From positions 1 to 26,463 of the forward strand of contig URKT01000023.1 in the NCBI GenBank assembly GCA_900548495.1: a stretch of 26,463 nucleotides of DNA. Direction: 5' to 3'. The position numbers were made by a program, and so were the translations under genes. The stretch comes from an uncultured Collinsella sp. GTDB taxonomy: Bacteria; Actinomycetota; Coriobacteriia; Coriobacteriales; Coriobacteriaceae. The notes under the pieces are model-generated. The model saw only the letters and a program-made list of their open reading frames with translations. It was not told where the DNA came from and did no database searches. Shown here piece after piece: positions 8,523 to 16,488 of the stretch; the stretch's first letter is position 1; each line of letters opens with the position of its first letter.

Positions 8523-9677
8523 TTACGAACGCTGCTGCGGCCTCCATGCGCTCACGTTGGCGTCGTACTGGTTAAGCGCGCTGTTGCCGCCTTGTGCGAT
8601 GGGCGCCAGGATCTCGCTCTGACGGGCGCTCAGCGACTCGCCGTCGGGAATGGACAGCGAGATATCCCAGCTCTGGCAGATCACGTCGACACGCTCGTAC
8701 ATCCACTGGGCAAGCTGCTTTAGATGATCGATGTCCTCCGCATAGACCGTGTCGTCCTGAACCTTGAGGTTGTTGAGCTCATCCTGGGTCTTTTTAATCT
8801 GATCGCGCAGGGCATAGGCGCTCTGCGACAGCTCCTGACGGGTGGAGAGCGGCGTACGCAGATAGCCGTTATTAAACGAATCGATGACCTCGCCGATCTG
8901 ATCATCGTCGCTGTACGACACGATGGTCTGATACAGGCCGTCGAGCCTGGTGTAGAGCTGGTCGTCGGTTAAGACGGTCTCCTCCTGAACGACCTCGGAC
9001 GCATCCTCTTGCTTGGGCTCTTTCTCGGTGGCCTCGCCCTTTTGGCGCGACGGGAAGGTGGTCTTGGCGGCCTGGCCAAACTGGTCGTAGAAGCCAGGCA
9101 TGACACCCATGGGATCGGTCGTCACGAACCAATAGGCACCGCCGCAAACGACGGCAAGGACCGCGATGACGATGAGCGGCTTGGGGATATGACGCTTGTG
9201 CTTGTGATAGGCGTCCTCGTCGGGGTGGACCTTGCGCTTGGGCTTTTGCTTTTTGGGCTGGGCATCATCGCGCAGGGACACCGGCGTGGGGATATCCACC
9301 TTGGGGATGCCAAAGTCCTTATCGAAGGCAGGCAGCACGCAGGTCTCGTTGGGGTCGGCTGCGTCGGAGAGCACCGCGGCGGCAGATGCCGGCGCATGGG
9401 GCACCTCGGTATCGATCTGTTCCTGCGTCAGGCGCGGAAAGCCGGCCGTACGCCCAGCGGCCAGGTCGGATGCGGCCGCGTCCTCGGAAAGGATGCCAGG
9501 CGCGGGGCGACCGCACTTGGGACAGGTACGGTCATGCGGGGACAGACGGGCGCCGCAGCCGTCGCAGAACACGAACTCGGTATGCTCGGGGCCATCGCCC
9601 GGACCAACGTATGCGTTGCAATAGGGGCAGAACGAGGCGCCGTCCTCGATGGTCTTTAGGCAATGCGGGCAGATCAC
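8523..9677 (-). CDS. Zinc-ribbon protein with one membrane segment
   Basis: The 384-residue product opens with two CxxC-type zinc-ribbon pairs (CPHC and CPYC in the first 20 residues, CDGC and CPKC by about residue 55). A long variable linker and a Lys/His-rich cluster before the membrane (KKQKPKRKVHPDE) follow, then one membrane segment at about 172-195 and an outer part of about 190 residues with helical, coiled-coil-like character. Topology is zinc ribbons inside, C-terminus outside. GTG at 9677 is preferred: it has AAAGAGGA upstream and places the first CxxC at the N-terminus. A TTG ten codons earlier lacks a ribosome site. Proteins of this build are common in Gram-positive bacteria, but their job is not known to me. 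Confidence 0.8.
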   Translation of the reverse strand: MICPHCLKTIEDGASFCPYCNAYVGPGDGPEHTEFVFCDGCGARLSPHDRTCPKCGRPAPGILSEDAAASDLAAGRTAGFPRLTQEQIDTEVPHAPASAAAVLSDAADPNETCVLPAFDKDFGIPKVDIPTPVSLRDDAQPKKQKPKRKVHPDEDAYHKHKRHIPKPLIVIAVLAVVCGGAYWFVTTDPMGVMPGFYDQFGQAAKTTFPSRQKGEATEKEPKQEDASEVVQEETVLTDDQLYTRLDGLYQTIVSYSDDDQIGEVIDSFNNGYLRTPLSTRQELSQSAYALRDQIKKTQDELNNLKVQDDTVYAEDIDHLKQLAQWMYERVDVICQSWDISLSIPDGESLSARQSEILAPIAQGGNSALNQYDANVSAWRPQQRS

Positions 9678-9779
9678 GGCATCCTCTTTCCGAAGCAATT
9701 CAAACAATTGAGGTTAGAGCATAACATCGACACGGCCCCACAAGCGCAAGGCACCAATTCAACATCGCCGCTCACCCCT

Positions 9780-9826
9780 AAGTTGCGGTGAAATAGGGAC
9801 TGAATAGGAGGTTAAAACGCTTAAAC
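9780..9826. repeat. 69-base palindromic repeat, copy A, left part (split by IS)
   Basis: These 47 bases match positions 1-47 of the 69-base element seen intact at 19802 and 23488. They start with the same arm AAGTTGCGGTGAAATAG and end with CTTAAAC, which falls at exactly positions 41-47 as in the 19802 copy. The rest of the element lies beyond the insertion sequence at 11146-11171. Confidence 0.8.
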
Positions 9827-11125
9827 GGGGGTGCGGACGATTTCTTGGACCGCGCCTAGGCGTATCCAAGCTTCCTGCGGTACTCCGTCGGGCTCAGCCA
9901 CCCGAGGGACTTCTTGATGCGCCCATCCCGATAGTACACGAGGTAGGCCTCGAGCCTCCCCATGAACTCCTCGGCCGTCACGCCCTCCCAGTCCCTGTAG
10001 CGGAAGAACTCGTTCTTGAGGCGCCCGAAGAAGCCCTCGCAGGCCGAGTTGTCCGGGCTGCAGCCCTTCGCGGACATGCTCCTGACCAGGCCGTTCTCCT
10101 CGCAGATCCCGATCCACTCCGGCCAGCGGTAGTGGCCGCCCCGGTCCGAGTGGATCGTCGTGCGCGCCCCCGCCGGCCTCGCCGCGCAGGCCTTGAGCAG
10201 GCTCGAGTTCGCGAGGCGCTTGTCGGGGTGCAGCCCGATCGACCAGGCGACGGGCATCCCGTCGAAGCAGTCGATGACCGGGCTCAGGTAGACCTTCTCG
10301 CCGCCCGGGAGCCTGAACTCGGTGATGTCGGTGAGCCACAGCCTGTTGGGCTCGTCGGCGTGGAAATTCCTGTTCACGAGGTTCTCCGGCGCCTTGGAGA
10401 CCTCGCCGGCGTAGGAGCTGTAGCCCCGGGCGCGCCTCTTGTTGTAGACGACCTCGAGGCCCTCCTCGCGCATCACGCGGGCCACGCGCTTCTCGCTGGC
10501 GCGGACGCCCTCGCGGCGCAGGCGCGCCCAGACGGTGCGGTACCCCCAGCACCCCGAGCCCTCGCGGAAGATGCGCACCACGCGGTCGCGTATGTCGGCG
10601 TCGCGGTCGCGCGGCGCGGCGACGCGGGGCCTCCAGTACTCATAGGAGCTCTTCGATATCCTCAAGAAACCTGTGATCGAGCGGAGGGGCAGGGCGGTCG
10701 CCAGCCTCAATCTCTCGCCGAGCTCGCACTTGCTCCTGTTCGAGATCGAAGCCGGGTCCCACCCTTCCGCTTTTAGGTCGGCCAACACCGCCCTGAGCAG
10801 CAGGTTCTCTATCTGATCCTCGTTGAGCCCGGCGAGCGGGCCGGTCGCGGGCGGGGCGTAGATCGACTTGTCGGGGCCCAAGCTGGCCTCCTTCCGTGGC
10901 GGTTTCCTCGCCACGATTCTACAGCCCCCGCCGGTGTAGCTGCGCGGGAGGTGCCCCGTCGCCCACTTCTTGGCCGCGCTCACCGTGACCCCCGCGAACT
11001 CCGCGGCGGCGGTGGGCCCCATGCCGTCCTCCGTCGCCAGGAGGAAGAGCTCGACCTTCTCCCTGCTGTACATGCGAACCTCCAGTCCGGACCGCCCCAC
11101 GGTCCAACTTTCTGTCCGCACCCCC
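9827..11125 (-). mobile_element. IS3-family insertion sequence (IS150-like)
   Basis: The ends carry an imperfect inverted repeat of 26 bases: GGGGGTGCGGAC at 9827-9838 matches GTCCGCACCCCC at 11114-11125, followed inward by six mismatched bases and a second matching block (TTGGACCG at 9845-9852, its complement at 11100-11107). The TTGGAC block is typical of IS150-group ends. One transposase gene lies inside. The right boundary is uncertain: if the target duplication is AAAC (9823-9826 and 11146-11149), the element extends to 11145, leaving 20 extra bases outside the right inverted repeat. The insertion interrupts a palindromic repeat, so it postdates that repeat. Confidence 0.85.
9856..11073 (-). 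CDS. IS3-family transposase, single fused reading frame
   Basis: DDE transposase of 405 residues that cuts and joins the IS ends. The N-terminal ~60 residues form a helix-turn-helix (AAEFAGVTVSAAKKWATG), followed by an IS3 HTH_21-like region (GCWGYRTVWARLRREG) and the rve integrase core. The catalytic triad is complete: WLTDITEF, HSDRGGHY, and the Glu of NSACEGFFG, with 35 residues between the second Asp and the Glu as expected. The ATG at 11073 follows GGAGGTTCGC; an upstream in-frame ATG at 11145 lies in the IS end and lacks a ribosome site. Many IS3 relatives express the transposase from two frames by -1 slippage; here it is one continuous frame. It appears intact. Confidence 0.93.
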   Translation of the reverse strand: MYSREKVELFLLATEDGMGPTAAAEFAGVTVSAAKKWATGHLPRSYTGGGCRIVARKPPRKEASLGPDKSIYAPPATGPLAGLNEDQIENLLLRAVLADLKAEGWDPASISNRSKCELGERLRLATALPLRSITGFLRISKSSYEYWRPRVAAPRDRDADIRDRVVRIFREGSGCWGYRTVWARLRREGVRASEKRVARVMREEGLEVVYNKRRARGYSSYAGEVSKAPENLVNRNFHADEPNRLWLTDITEFRLPGGEKVYLSPVIDCFDGMPVAWSIGLHPDKRLANSSLLKACAARPAGARTTIHSDRGGHYRWPEWIGICEENGLVRSMSAKGCSPDNSACEGFFGRLKNEFFRYRDWEGVTAEEFMGRLEAYLVYYRDGRIKKSLGWLSPTEYRRKLGYA

Positions 11126-11145
11126 TTTTGCGGTTTGACCAGCAA

Positions 11146-11171
11146 AAACAGTTCCTATTTCACCGCAACTG
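11146..11171. repeat. 69-base palindromic repeat, copy A, right part
   Basis: After a second AAAC (a possible target duplication) the sequence continues as positions 48-69 of the element, ending in TATTTCACCGCAACT. Its arm pairs with the left part at 9780-9802 over 22 bases with one G/A difference. Joining 9780-9826 to 11150-11171 gives exactly 69 bases, the length of the two intact copies. Confidence 0.8.
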
Positions 11172-11330
11172 CGTTAGGGATTTTTCTGCGGGGGAGGGTA
11201 GTCAAAAAAGCCCCGTCCCAAATTGACTGCTCGGGGAGTCGCATTCGAGCTCGGTTGTCCTCTTAGCCACTCGATATCCTTCGGAGCAATAATAGTGAAA
11301 AACTTGCTTAAGTGTTAATCAAGCTACACA

Positions 11331-11392
11331 CAATCTTGCTCTCTAATTAATCAAGAATCAGTATAATTTTGATTAGCTAGAGAGCAAGATTG
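11331..11392. promoter_or_regulatory. 62-base inverted repeat enclosing the ATPase promoter
   Basis: CAATCTTGCTCTCTA (11331-11345) is the exact reverse complement of 11378-11392, and after a 2-base interruption TAATCAA/TTGATTA extends the pairing, giving 22 paired bases. The central 14 bases contain TATAAT (11362-11367), a perfect -10 box on the plus strand. The right arm runs into the ribosome site (GGAG at 11392-11395) of the ATPase gene. Transcription from this -10 would start inside or after the right arm, so a DNA-level operator is more likely than an RNA hairpin. The binding protein is unknown. Confidence 0.7.
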
Positions 11393-11399
11393 GAGAATC

Positions 11400-12752
11400 A
11401 TGGCATTCAACGACTTGATCGCCCAGAAAATAAAGGACTTTGAACAGCAGGGGGTTCCGCAGGTCTTTGAGCGAGACCTTGATCTGGGAAACCCACAGGA
11501 GCCAAAGCGCGACAACATCGTAAATGTGGTTGTGGGGGCCCGCCGTTGTGGAAAGACGTATCGCCTGTATCAGGAGATGCAGCGGCTTCAGGGCCGGGGC
11601 GTCGAGCTTGACCGGATGCTTTACTTTAATTTTGAGGACGAGCGCTTGCGCCCGTATGAGCCATCGCTGCTGGCGGACGTGCTCGACACGTTCTATGCGC
11701 TGCATCCTGCTGCTCGAACCGAGGGCGCTTACATTTTCTTTGACGAGATCCAGGAAATTCCCGAATGGGGTGCGTTTCTGCGGCGTGTAGTCGATACGGA
11801 GAAAGCGACCGTCTATGTGACGGGATCTTCTTCTAAGATGCTGTCCTCAGAACTTAAGAGCGAGTTCAGGGGTCGTTCTCTTATACGAGAGCTTTTTCCG
11901 TTGAGTTTTTCGGAATACGTTCGATATAAGACGGGGAGCGTTTTCGAGCCAGATGCGACCTTTTCCCCAAGCGATGCAGCGCTGCTTCGACATCATCTGA
12001 TCGGATATCTTGAACGAGGGGGATTCATCGCGACACTTGAGCAGACGCCCGCAGACGCGATTCAGCTGCTACAGGAATATGCTTCGCGAACGGTCGCCAT
12101 GGACGTCGTTGAACGTTACGACGTCAAGAACCCTCGCCTGGCATCTCTGTTCCTGACGCGGTGTATGGCATCTTCGGGACGAGAGCTGTCGGTGAACAAA
12201 GTGTACAACGAGTTCAAGAGCAGGCAGATACCCGTCAGTCGTAATTCGCTCAGCGACTTACTTGAGTATTATGAGGATGCCTACCTGCTGTTCTCCGTGC
12301 CGGAGTTCACGCGTTCACTGGCAAATAACATGCGGTCTGCGTCTAAGGTCTACGCTGTCGATCCTGCGATGTTTGGAGCATTCTCTCCCGCATCGGCATT
12401 GGACCAGGGCCAGAGGCTCGAGACCGCAGTGTTCAACGCGCTAAGAAGAAGGACTCCCGCGGTGAGGGTCGGATCGGTCTGCCGCTTGCTGATCAAAGAG
12501 AAGAGCAAAAACCATGAGGTGGACTTTGTGGCTGGGGACGCACTTCTCATGCGGGCTTATAGCCTGATTCAGGTGAGTGTGGATATGGCAAGTGAGAAAA
12601 CGCGCGAGCGCGAAATTGCCGCGCTTGATGCCTCGATGGCCCAGTTCGATCTTGGGGAGTCGGCAATCGTTACCATGGATGAGCAGGCCGATATTCCATG
12701 TGAGCACGGTGTGGTACACGTTGTTCCCGCATGGAAGTGGCTCCTTGCCTAA
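11400..12752 (+). CDS. AAA ATPase with C-terminal DUF4143-type domain
   Basis: The 450-residue product belongs to the widespread bacterial/archaeal ATPase group with an AAA_14 core and a DUF4143 C-terminus. Visible motifs are Walker A GARRCGKT (46-53), Walker B AYIFFDEIQEIPEWG near 115, the sensor strand VYVTGSSSKML near 138, RGRSLIRELFPLSFSEY near 158, and a C-terminal nuclease-like stretch with KSKNHEVDFVAGD. The biological role of these ATPases is not established; they are often isolated genes, as here. The ATG at 11400 has GGAG only four bases upstream. Codon use is less GC-biased than in its neighbours, and the gene sits beside an IS and a large inverted repeat, which suggests acquisition. 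Confidence 0.9.
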   Translation: MAFNDLIAQKIKDFEQQGVPQVFERDLDLGNPQEPKRDNIVNVVVGARRCGKTYRLYQEMQRLQGRGVELDRMLYFNFEDERLRPYEPSLLADVLDTFYALHPAARTEGAYIFFDEIQEIPEWGAFLRRVVDTEKATVYVTGSSSKMLSSELKSEFRGRSLIRELFPLSFSEYVRYKTGSVFEPDATFSPSDAALLRHHLIGYLERGGFIATLEQTPADAIQLLQEYASRTVAMDVVERYDVKNPRLASLFLTRCMASSGRELSVNKVYNEFKSRQIPVSRNSLSDLLEYYEDAYLLFSVPEFTRSLANNMRSASKVYAVDPAMFGAFSPASALDQGQRLETAVFNALRRRTPAVRVGSVCRLLIKEKSKNHEVDFVAGDALLMRAYSLIQVSVDMASEKTREREIAALDASMAQFDLGESAIVTMDEQADIPCEHGVVHVVPAWKWLLA

Positions 12753-12768
12753 CCATCTACGGATCTGT

Positions 12769-12790
12769 GGGGCCAGGACCTCCTGGCCCC
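12769..12790. terminator. Bidirectional hairpin between convergent genes
   Basis: GGGGCCAGGA (12769-12778) pairs perfectly with TCCTGGCCCC (12781-12790). It lies between the ATPase stop (12752) and the stop of the minus-strand gene at 12826. There is little T tract on either side, so it may act with a helper factor. Confidence 0.65.
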
Positions 12791-12825
12791 TTCATCACGG
12801 TTGGGGAGCACCATGATGCGCCCGG

Positions 12826-14328
12826 CTAGTCCTGGGCTTTGATACTCGGCAGGAGAATCTGGGCGAGGTAGTCGGTCTCGAGTTTGGTCGCGGCGTTTGC
12901 CTTGCCGTCTTTGCCGACCAGTACGTTCTTGATCTGGCTATAGGTGTAGCGGTTGCCGGTCGTAAGCTCGACAAGCTCAATGGCCGTGTCCATGGGGTAG
13001 GTTGACACGGGGTTCTGCGTGCGTCCGTTGATGGTCTGGGGCACCACGTACGGATAGACGGGGCCGCTGGCGTAGACGGTATAACCGTTGCCTAGATTGG
13101 CCGCGCCCAAAACCGTATCGCCTTCATCGGGCGTAAAGCTCTCGCCCTCGCGCACCGCGACGAGCGTCACGAGCGGTGTGTTGGTGTCGCCGTCCAGATA
13201 AATGCACAGCGTGCTGCCGTTTTGCCAAGTCGCGACTTTGCCGTACCACTCAACGGGAATATCGAGCTGATACAGGTCCGTTGCCTTATGTCGAGCATCG
13301 GCGTCGCGGGCCGCCTGTGCCTCGCGGGAGCTCACGGCGTTGGTCGCGGCGTCACGGCGCGCGGTTGCCGCCTGCTGGAGCACCTTTGCGACCGCGGCGG
13401 AGTTCACCCCGCCTTCCTCGGCATACTTGGCGGCGGCATCGATCTGGTCGTCAGTCACCGTGTCGGCCGAAGGCACCTTGAGCTTAAAGGTGGCCTGGGC
13501 ACTCAAATCCTGCCCATCGCTCTTAATGGTGACCTGCGCCTTGGTGGTCGGCACGGTGTAAATGGTACCGTCGGCTGCGATGGGGGACCCAGCGATGGAG
13601 AGCGTATAGTCGCCGGGCAGCAGCTTAATGCCGCGACCGTGTTCGTCAACGTAGAGCGTTTCGCTCACGGAAGAACCGTCGGAATCCTGGCCGCTCACCT
13701 GCACGGGAATCTTGGAACCAGTTGAGCAGTCGAGCCCTGCGGCATGCACGCCAATCTGCACCGACATCATCGTGTGTGCACTGGCGGCGACAGCGGCAGC
13801 CTGCTCTTGCTGATATCCGTTCCAGGCAGCATAGCCTGCGCCGCCGGCGACGAGCGCGACGGCCACAACGCCGGCAACCATCAGGTTGCGGCGCTTGGGC
13901 GGCATCTTACGATGACGAACCTCGGCTTCGCGTGCCGAAGGAACGGACGGTAGGGGAATATCGCCCATGGCGATGGTCTCGTCCACGGCAGGCGCGGAGC
14001 CCAGGCCGGGAAGCTCGCGGGTCAGCGAATCTTCGGCCGGCAAGCTGTCGAGCAAGATGGTTTCCTCGCTCGTGTCGGATTCGGGCTGGTCGTCGGCCTC
14101 GCATTCGGATTCCTCGTGCCCCGCCTCGTCCTCGGTGGGCGCGGCGCCATCGTCTTTTGCATCCTGATCATCGGGCTGCGCCTCGATTTCCGGCTCATCC
14201 CGCACATCAACGCTCGGATCGTCAAACGCAATCTCGGCCAGCGCAATCCGGTCTAGGCTCTCCAGGGCCTCAGCGCAAGCTTCTGCATCTTGGGCCGCAT
14301 CCTCTTGGCCCGTCGTCTCATCTTTCAT
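12826..14328 (-). CDS. Membrane-anchored extracytoplasmic protein of unknown function
   Basis: The 500-residue product has an acidic, low-complexity cytoplasmic N-terminus of about 145 residues (Asp/Glu/Ala/Ser rich), a basic stop-transfer-like KMPPKRRN, one membrane segment at about 150-170 and about 330 outer residues. A beta-rich domain contains GDYTLSIAG (from residue 239) and AADGTIYTVP. An Ala-rich helical stretch and a C-terminal globular part with WYGKVATWQNGSTLCIYLDG follow. The first outer domain matches the protein at 24383-25594 in sequence and order, so the two are paralogues. The ATG at 14328 is preferred because GGGGGAT precedes it and the 72 upstream in-frame residues read through a terminator. 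Function is unknown to me; a surface sensor or adhesin-like role is only inference. Confidence 0.8.
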   Translation of the reverse strand: MKDETTGQEDAAQDAEACAEALESLDRIALAEIAFDDPSVDVRDEPEIEAQPDDQDAKDDGAAPTEDEAGHEESECEADDQPESDTSEETILLDSLPAEDSLTRELPGLGSAPAVDETIAMGDIPLPSVPSAREAEVRHRKMPPKRRNLMVAGVVAVALVAGGAGYAAWNGYQQEQAAAVAASAHTMMSVQIGVHAAGLDCSTGSKIPVQVSGQDSDGSSVSETLYVDEHGRGIKLLPGDYTLSIAGSPIAADGTIYTVPTTKAQVTIKSDGQDLSAQATFKLKVPSADTVTDDQIDAAAKYAEEGGVNSAAVAKVLQQAATARRDAATNAVSSREAQAARDADARHKATDLYQLDIPVEWYGKVATWQNGSTLCIYLDGDTNTPLVTLVAVREGESFTPDEGDTVLGAANLGNGYTVYASGPVYPYVVPQTINGRTQNPVSTYPMDTAIELVELTTGNRYTYSQIKNVLVGKDGKANAATKLETDYLAQILLPSIKAQD

Positions 14329-14460
14329 ATATCCCCCAAGCTCAATATCGGGACAACAATGTACCCAAAAACGGGACCCCATAGAGCCGCCGCATGATTT
14401 GAAATCCGATTTTATATATGCGCATGTTTTTGAATAGATGAATAGAGACGCAACGACAAA

Positions 14461-14497
14461 AGCCCCCGAAAAGCGAGCGAAACGCTTTCCGGGGGCT
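14461..14497 (-). terminator. Terminator of the DUF5692-like gene
   Basis: A stem of 15 base pairs with one mismatch (AGCCCCCG... at 14461 pairing with ...CGGGGGCT ending at 14497) encloses a 7-base loop. On the minus strand it is followed by TTTTGTCG. It lies about 70 bases past the gene stop at 14566 and upstream of the gene starting at 14328, giving the latter its own transcription unit. Confidence 0.85.
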
Positions 14498-14565
14498 CTG
14501 CGAGACATTGGATTGAAAAGCCTGGCAGGTGGGCCTATGCCCAAGTGCCAACAGCGACCAACATG

Positions 14566-15573
14566 TTACTCAGCGTGCGCGTAATCAACCTTGGCGCGGC
14601 GAGCGGTGGCCTTCTCCCAGTCGCTGGTGCCCTCAAAGACATCCTGCTTGTAGGGATTGCGGCCGAGCTTCTTGGCGCGGTAGGCGATGTAGATGATCGC
14701 GGCGACGTTGGCGATCAGCGCAGCGATCGAGACCGCGGTAGCGGCGCCGGGGTCGAGCGTGGAGTGGGTTACAAAGATGGACTCCTCCTGGAAGTACGGG
14801 AACACCTGGGCAAACATACACCAAATGGCCAGCGTAAAGGCGCGGTTCTGGATCCAGCCGCCCTTGTTCCAGATAAAGGCGGCGACGGTGGGCGCCAGCA
14901 GCAGCGCAAAGCCGCAGAACCAGGAGTGGGTGGGCAGGCAGTTGTAGGTGTAGCAGAAGTTCCAGATATCGTAGGCGATGATGTAGACCCAGGTCATGTC
15001 GGGCCACAGCATATCGGTCTGATCCTCGGAGGCGTAGACGCTCCACCAACCGGTCATGCAGAAGATGTTGATGATACCGGCGATGCCGTTGAACACGTTG
15101 TTCCAGCCGGCCAGCTGCGTGGCACCTTCGGAGGTGACCCAGGTGGACTCGCCCAGGACAAAGAAGTGATAGGCGCTCTCAAAGTCGGATACGACGGCGA
15201 TCATGATGTTGATGGCGACGATCACAAACGGCCATGCGCGGAACCAATGCGCCTTGCCGATCTTTCCCCACTGGTACTTAATGGCAATGAAGCCCCAGCA
15301 ACCGGCGAGCGCCGCGTATACCTTGGCGTAGTGGAACCAGCTGTTCTGGTACACATGGGTGGGGTTGGTGAGCGCCCACTCGGCGCCTTGCGAAACGCCC
15401 ACGGCGATGGCGACGCAGTAGATGGTCATGGCCAGCGGAGCCACGCCAAAGATGATGGCCGCGCCGAGCTTGGTGCGGCGGCCGACCTCGTTGAGCACGA
15501 TCAGGCCAATAAAGACCATGGCCCAGCCGGCCCAGTGGATAAGGGTATCGCTACCCCAAACATCGAACAGCAT
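14566..15573 (-). CDS. Multi-pass membrane protein, DUF5692-like
   Basis: The 335-residue product has about eight to ten hydrophobic segments with short polar loops, opening with MLFDVWGSDTLIHWAGW and continuing VFIGLIVLNEVGRRTKLG. Other stretches include WALTNPTHVYQNSWFHYAK near 92 and FVIVAINIMIAVVSDFESAY near 138. The tail is cytoplasmic and basic. I assign it to the DUF5692 group from memory of such sequences, with moderate confidence; no transport substrate or activity can be deduced. The ATG at 15573 follows AAAGGAGAGCAGC. It lies 63 bases downstream of the tetR stop on the same strand, so it is the likely regulated partner of that repressor. Confidence 0.8.
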   Translation of the reverse strand: MLFDVWGSDTLIHWAGWAMVFIGLIVLNEVGRRTKLGAAIIFGVAPLAMTIYCVAIAVGVSQGAEWALTNPTHVYQNSWFHYAKVYAALAGCWGFIAIKYQWGKIGKAHWFRAWPFVIVAINIMIAVVSDFESAYHFFVLGESTWVTSEGATQLAGWNNVFNGIAGIINIFCMTGWWSVYASEDQTDMLWPDMTWVYIIAYDIWNFCYTYNCLPTHSWFCGFALLLAPTVAAFIWNKGGWIQNRAFTLAIWCMFAQVFPYFQEESIFVTHSTLDPGAATAVSIAALIANVAAIIYIAYRAKKLGRNPYKQDVFEGTSDWEKATARRAKVDYAHAE

Positions 15574-15636
15574 GCTGCTCTCCTTTCACACGCCCGCGGC
15601 CCCTCTTCTGATCGCGGGCAGTTTGGCCAAATGTCG

Positions 15637-16299
15637 TCAGTTCTGGGGCTTGCGCTCCGGATACTTGGCGGTATAGCCCTCGATGTGGAGCGTCGAGGCG
15701 ATGATTTCCTTGACCGTCTCGTCGGGCACATCGGGGTGCGTGCGGATATACATCAACAACCCCATGATGAGGGTGTAGAACGTCTCGTAGACATGGTCGA
15801 TGCGTAGCTCATGATGGGCGACAAAATCCACTACGGTGGTGTCGCAGATATACTGCGCCACGCGCTGGACCACGTTGTGCAAAAAGCCGCCGTAGAGCGC
15901 GCCGCTGCTCGAGGTAAGCGTGCTCGGCAGCTCGTGGCCGCTGGCGACCAGGCGCTTAAAGAGCGGGGCGACGGTGTCGAGCGCGCCCTCGATATCACCG
16001 ACGGTGCGGTCGGCGTTCCACCGCTCGAGTTCGGAGATAAAGTCGTCGATCGCCTCGTCCATAACAGCGGTGACGGCGGCGTCCATGTCGGCGAAGTAGT
16101 GGTAGAACAGCGAGCGCGTGCAGCCGGCTCGCTTGGTCACGGCCGATACCGATAGGTGGGACACGCCCAGCTCGGAGCTTACGGTGCGCACGGCATCGAG
16201 GATCTCGCGACGGCGTTCGTCGCCCGTCAGGCGCTTTGCCGCGCTATCGGATGCGGGGACGGCATCGACCACAGAGGTACCTGCTGTGTTATTGCCCAT
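15637..16299 (-). CDS. TetR/AcrR-family transcriptional regulator
   Basis: The 220-residue protein has an N-terminal helix-turn-helix at about 28-72 with the TetR pattern EILDAVRTVSSELGVSHLSV then VTKRAGCTRSLFYHYFADMD, and a larger helical ligand-binding/dimerisation domain. Members usually repress adjacent genes and release DNA on binding a small molecule. The ATG at 16299 follows AAAGGCGGCAAAAC. It reads away from the oxidoreductase gene and toward the DUF5692-like gene. Two palindromes of identical design in the divergent spacer (16358-16395) are its probable operators, implying control of itself, the membrane protein and the oxidoreductase. The effector is unknown. Confidence 0.92.
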   Translation of the reverse strand: MGNNTAGTSVVDAVPASDSAAKRLTGDERRREILDAVRTVSSELGVSHLSVSAVTKRAGCTRSLFYHYFADMDAAVTAVMDEAIDDFISELERWNADRTVGDIEGALDTVAPLFKRLVASGHELPSTLTSSSGALYGGFLHNVVQRVAQYICDTTVVDFVAHHELRIDHVYETFYTLIMGLLMYIRTHPDVPDETVKEIIASTLHIEGYTAKYPERKPQN

Positions 16300-16357
16300 G
16301 TTTTGCCGCCTTTCATCCTCTTTTGCCTGACCGTTCGCCTAACAGTCTTGAATATTG

Positions 16358-16372
16358 TTGACGGTTCGTCAA
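16358..16372. promoter_or_regulatory. Predicted TetR operator 1
   Basis: TTGACGGTTCGTCAA is a perfect palindrome with 6-base arms and a 3-base spacer. It matches operator 2 in design (TTGACR-NNN-YGTCAA) and lies in the spacer between tetR and the oxidoreductase gene, 59 bases from the tetR start. Confidence 0.75.
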
Positions 16373-16380
16373 TACTATTT

Positions 16381-16395
16381 TTGACACAATGTCAA
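16381..16395. promoter_or_regulatory. Predicted TetR operator 2
   Basis: TTGACACAATGTCAA is a perfect palindrome with the same arm and spacer lengths as operator 1. The centres are 23 bases apart, roughly two helical turns, so two dimers could bind the same face. TTGACA is also a consensus -35 hexamer, so binding could block RNA polymerase, although I do not see a matching -10 box at the usual distance. Confidence 0.75.
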
Positions 16396-16488
16396 CAATG
16401 GCGGGTGAACGGCATGGGGGCATGTCCGGCCTGCAAAAAAAGAGGGGCGCTGCGGTCCCGCCGGGCTGCGGCAAGAGAAGGGACAACC

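Noticed and set aside
16381..16410. TTGACA at 16381 as the -35 box of the oxidoreductase promoter
   Set aside because: No acceptable -10 hexamer occurs 16-18 bases downstream; the hexamer is better explained as an operator half-site.
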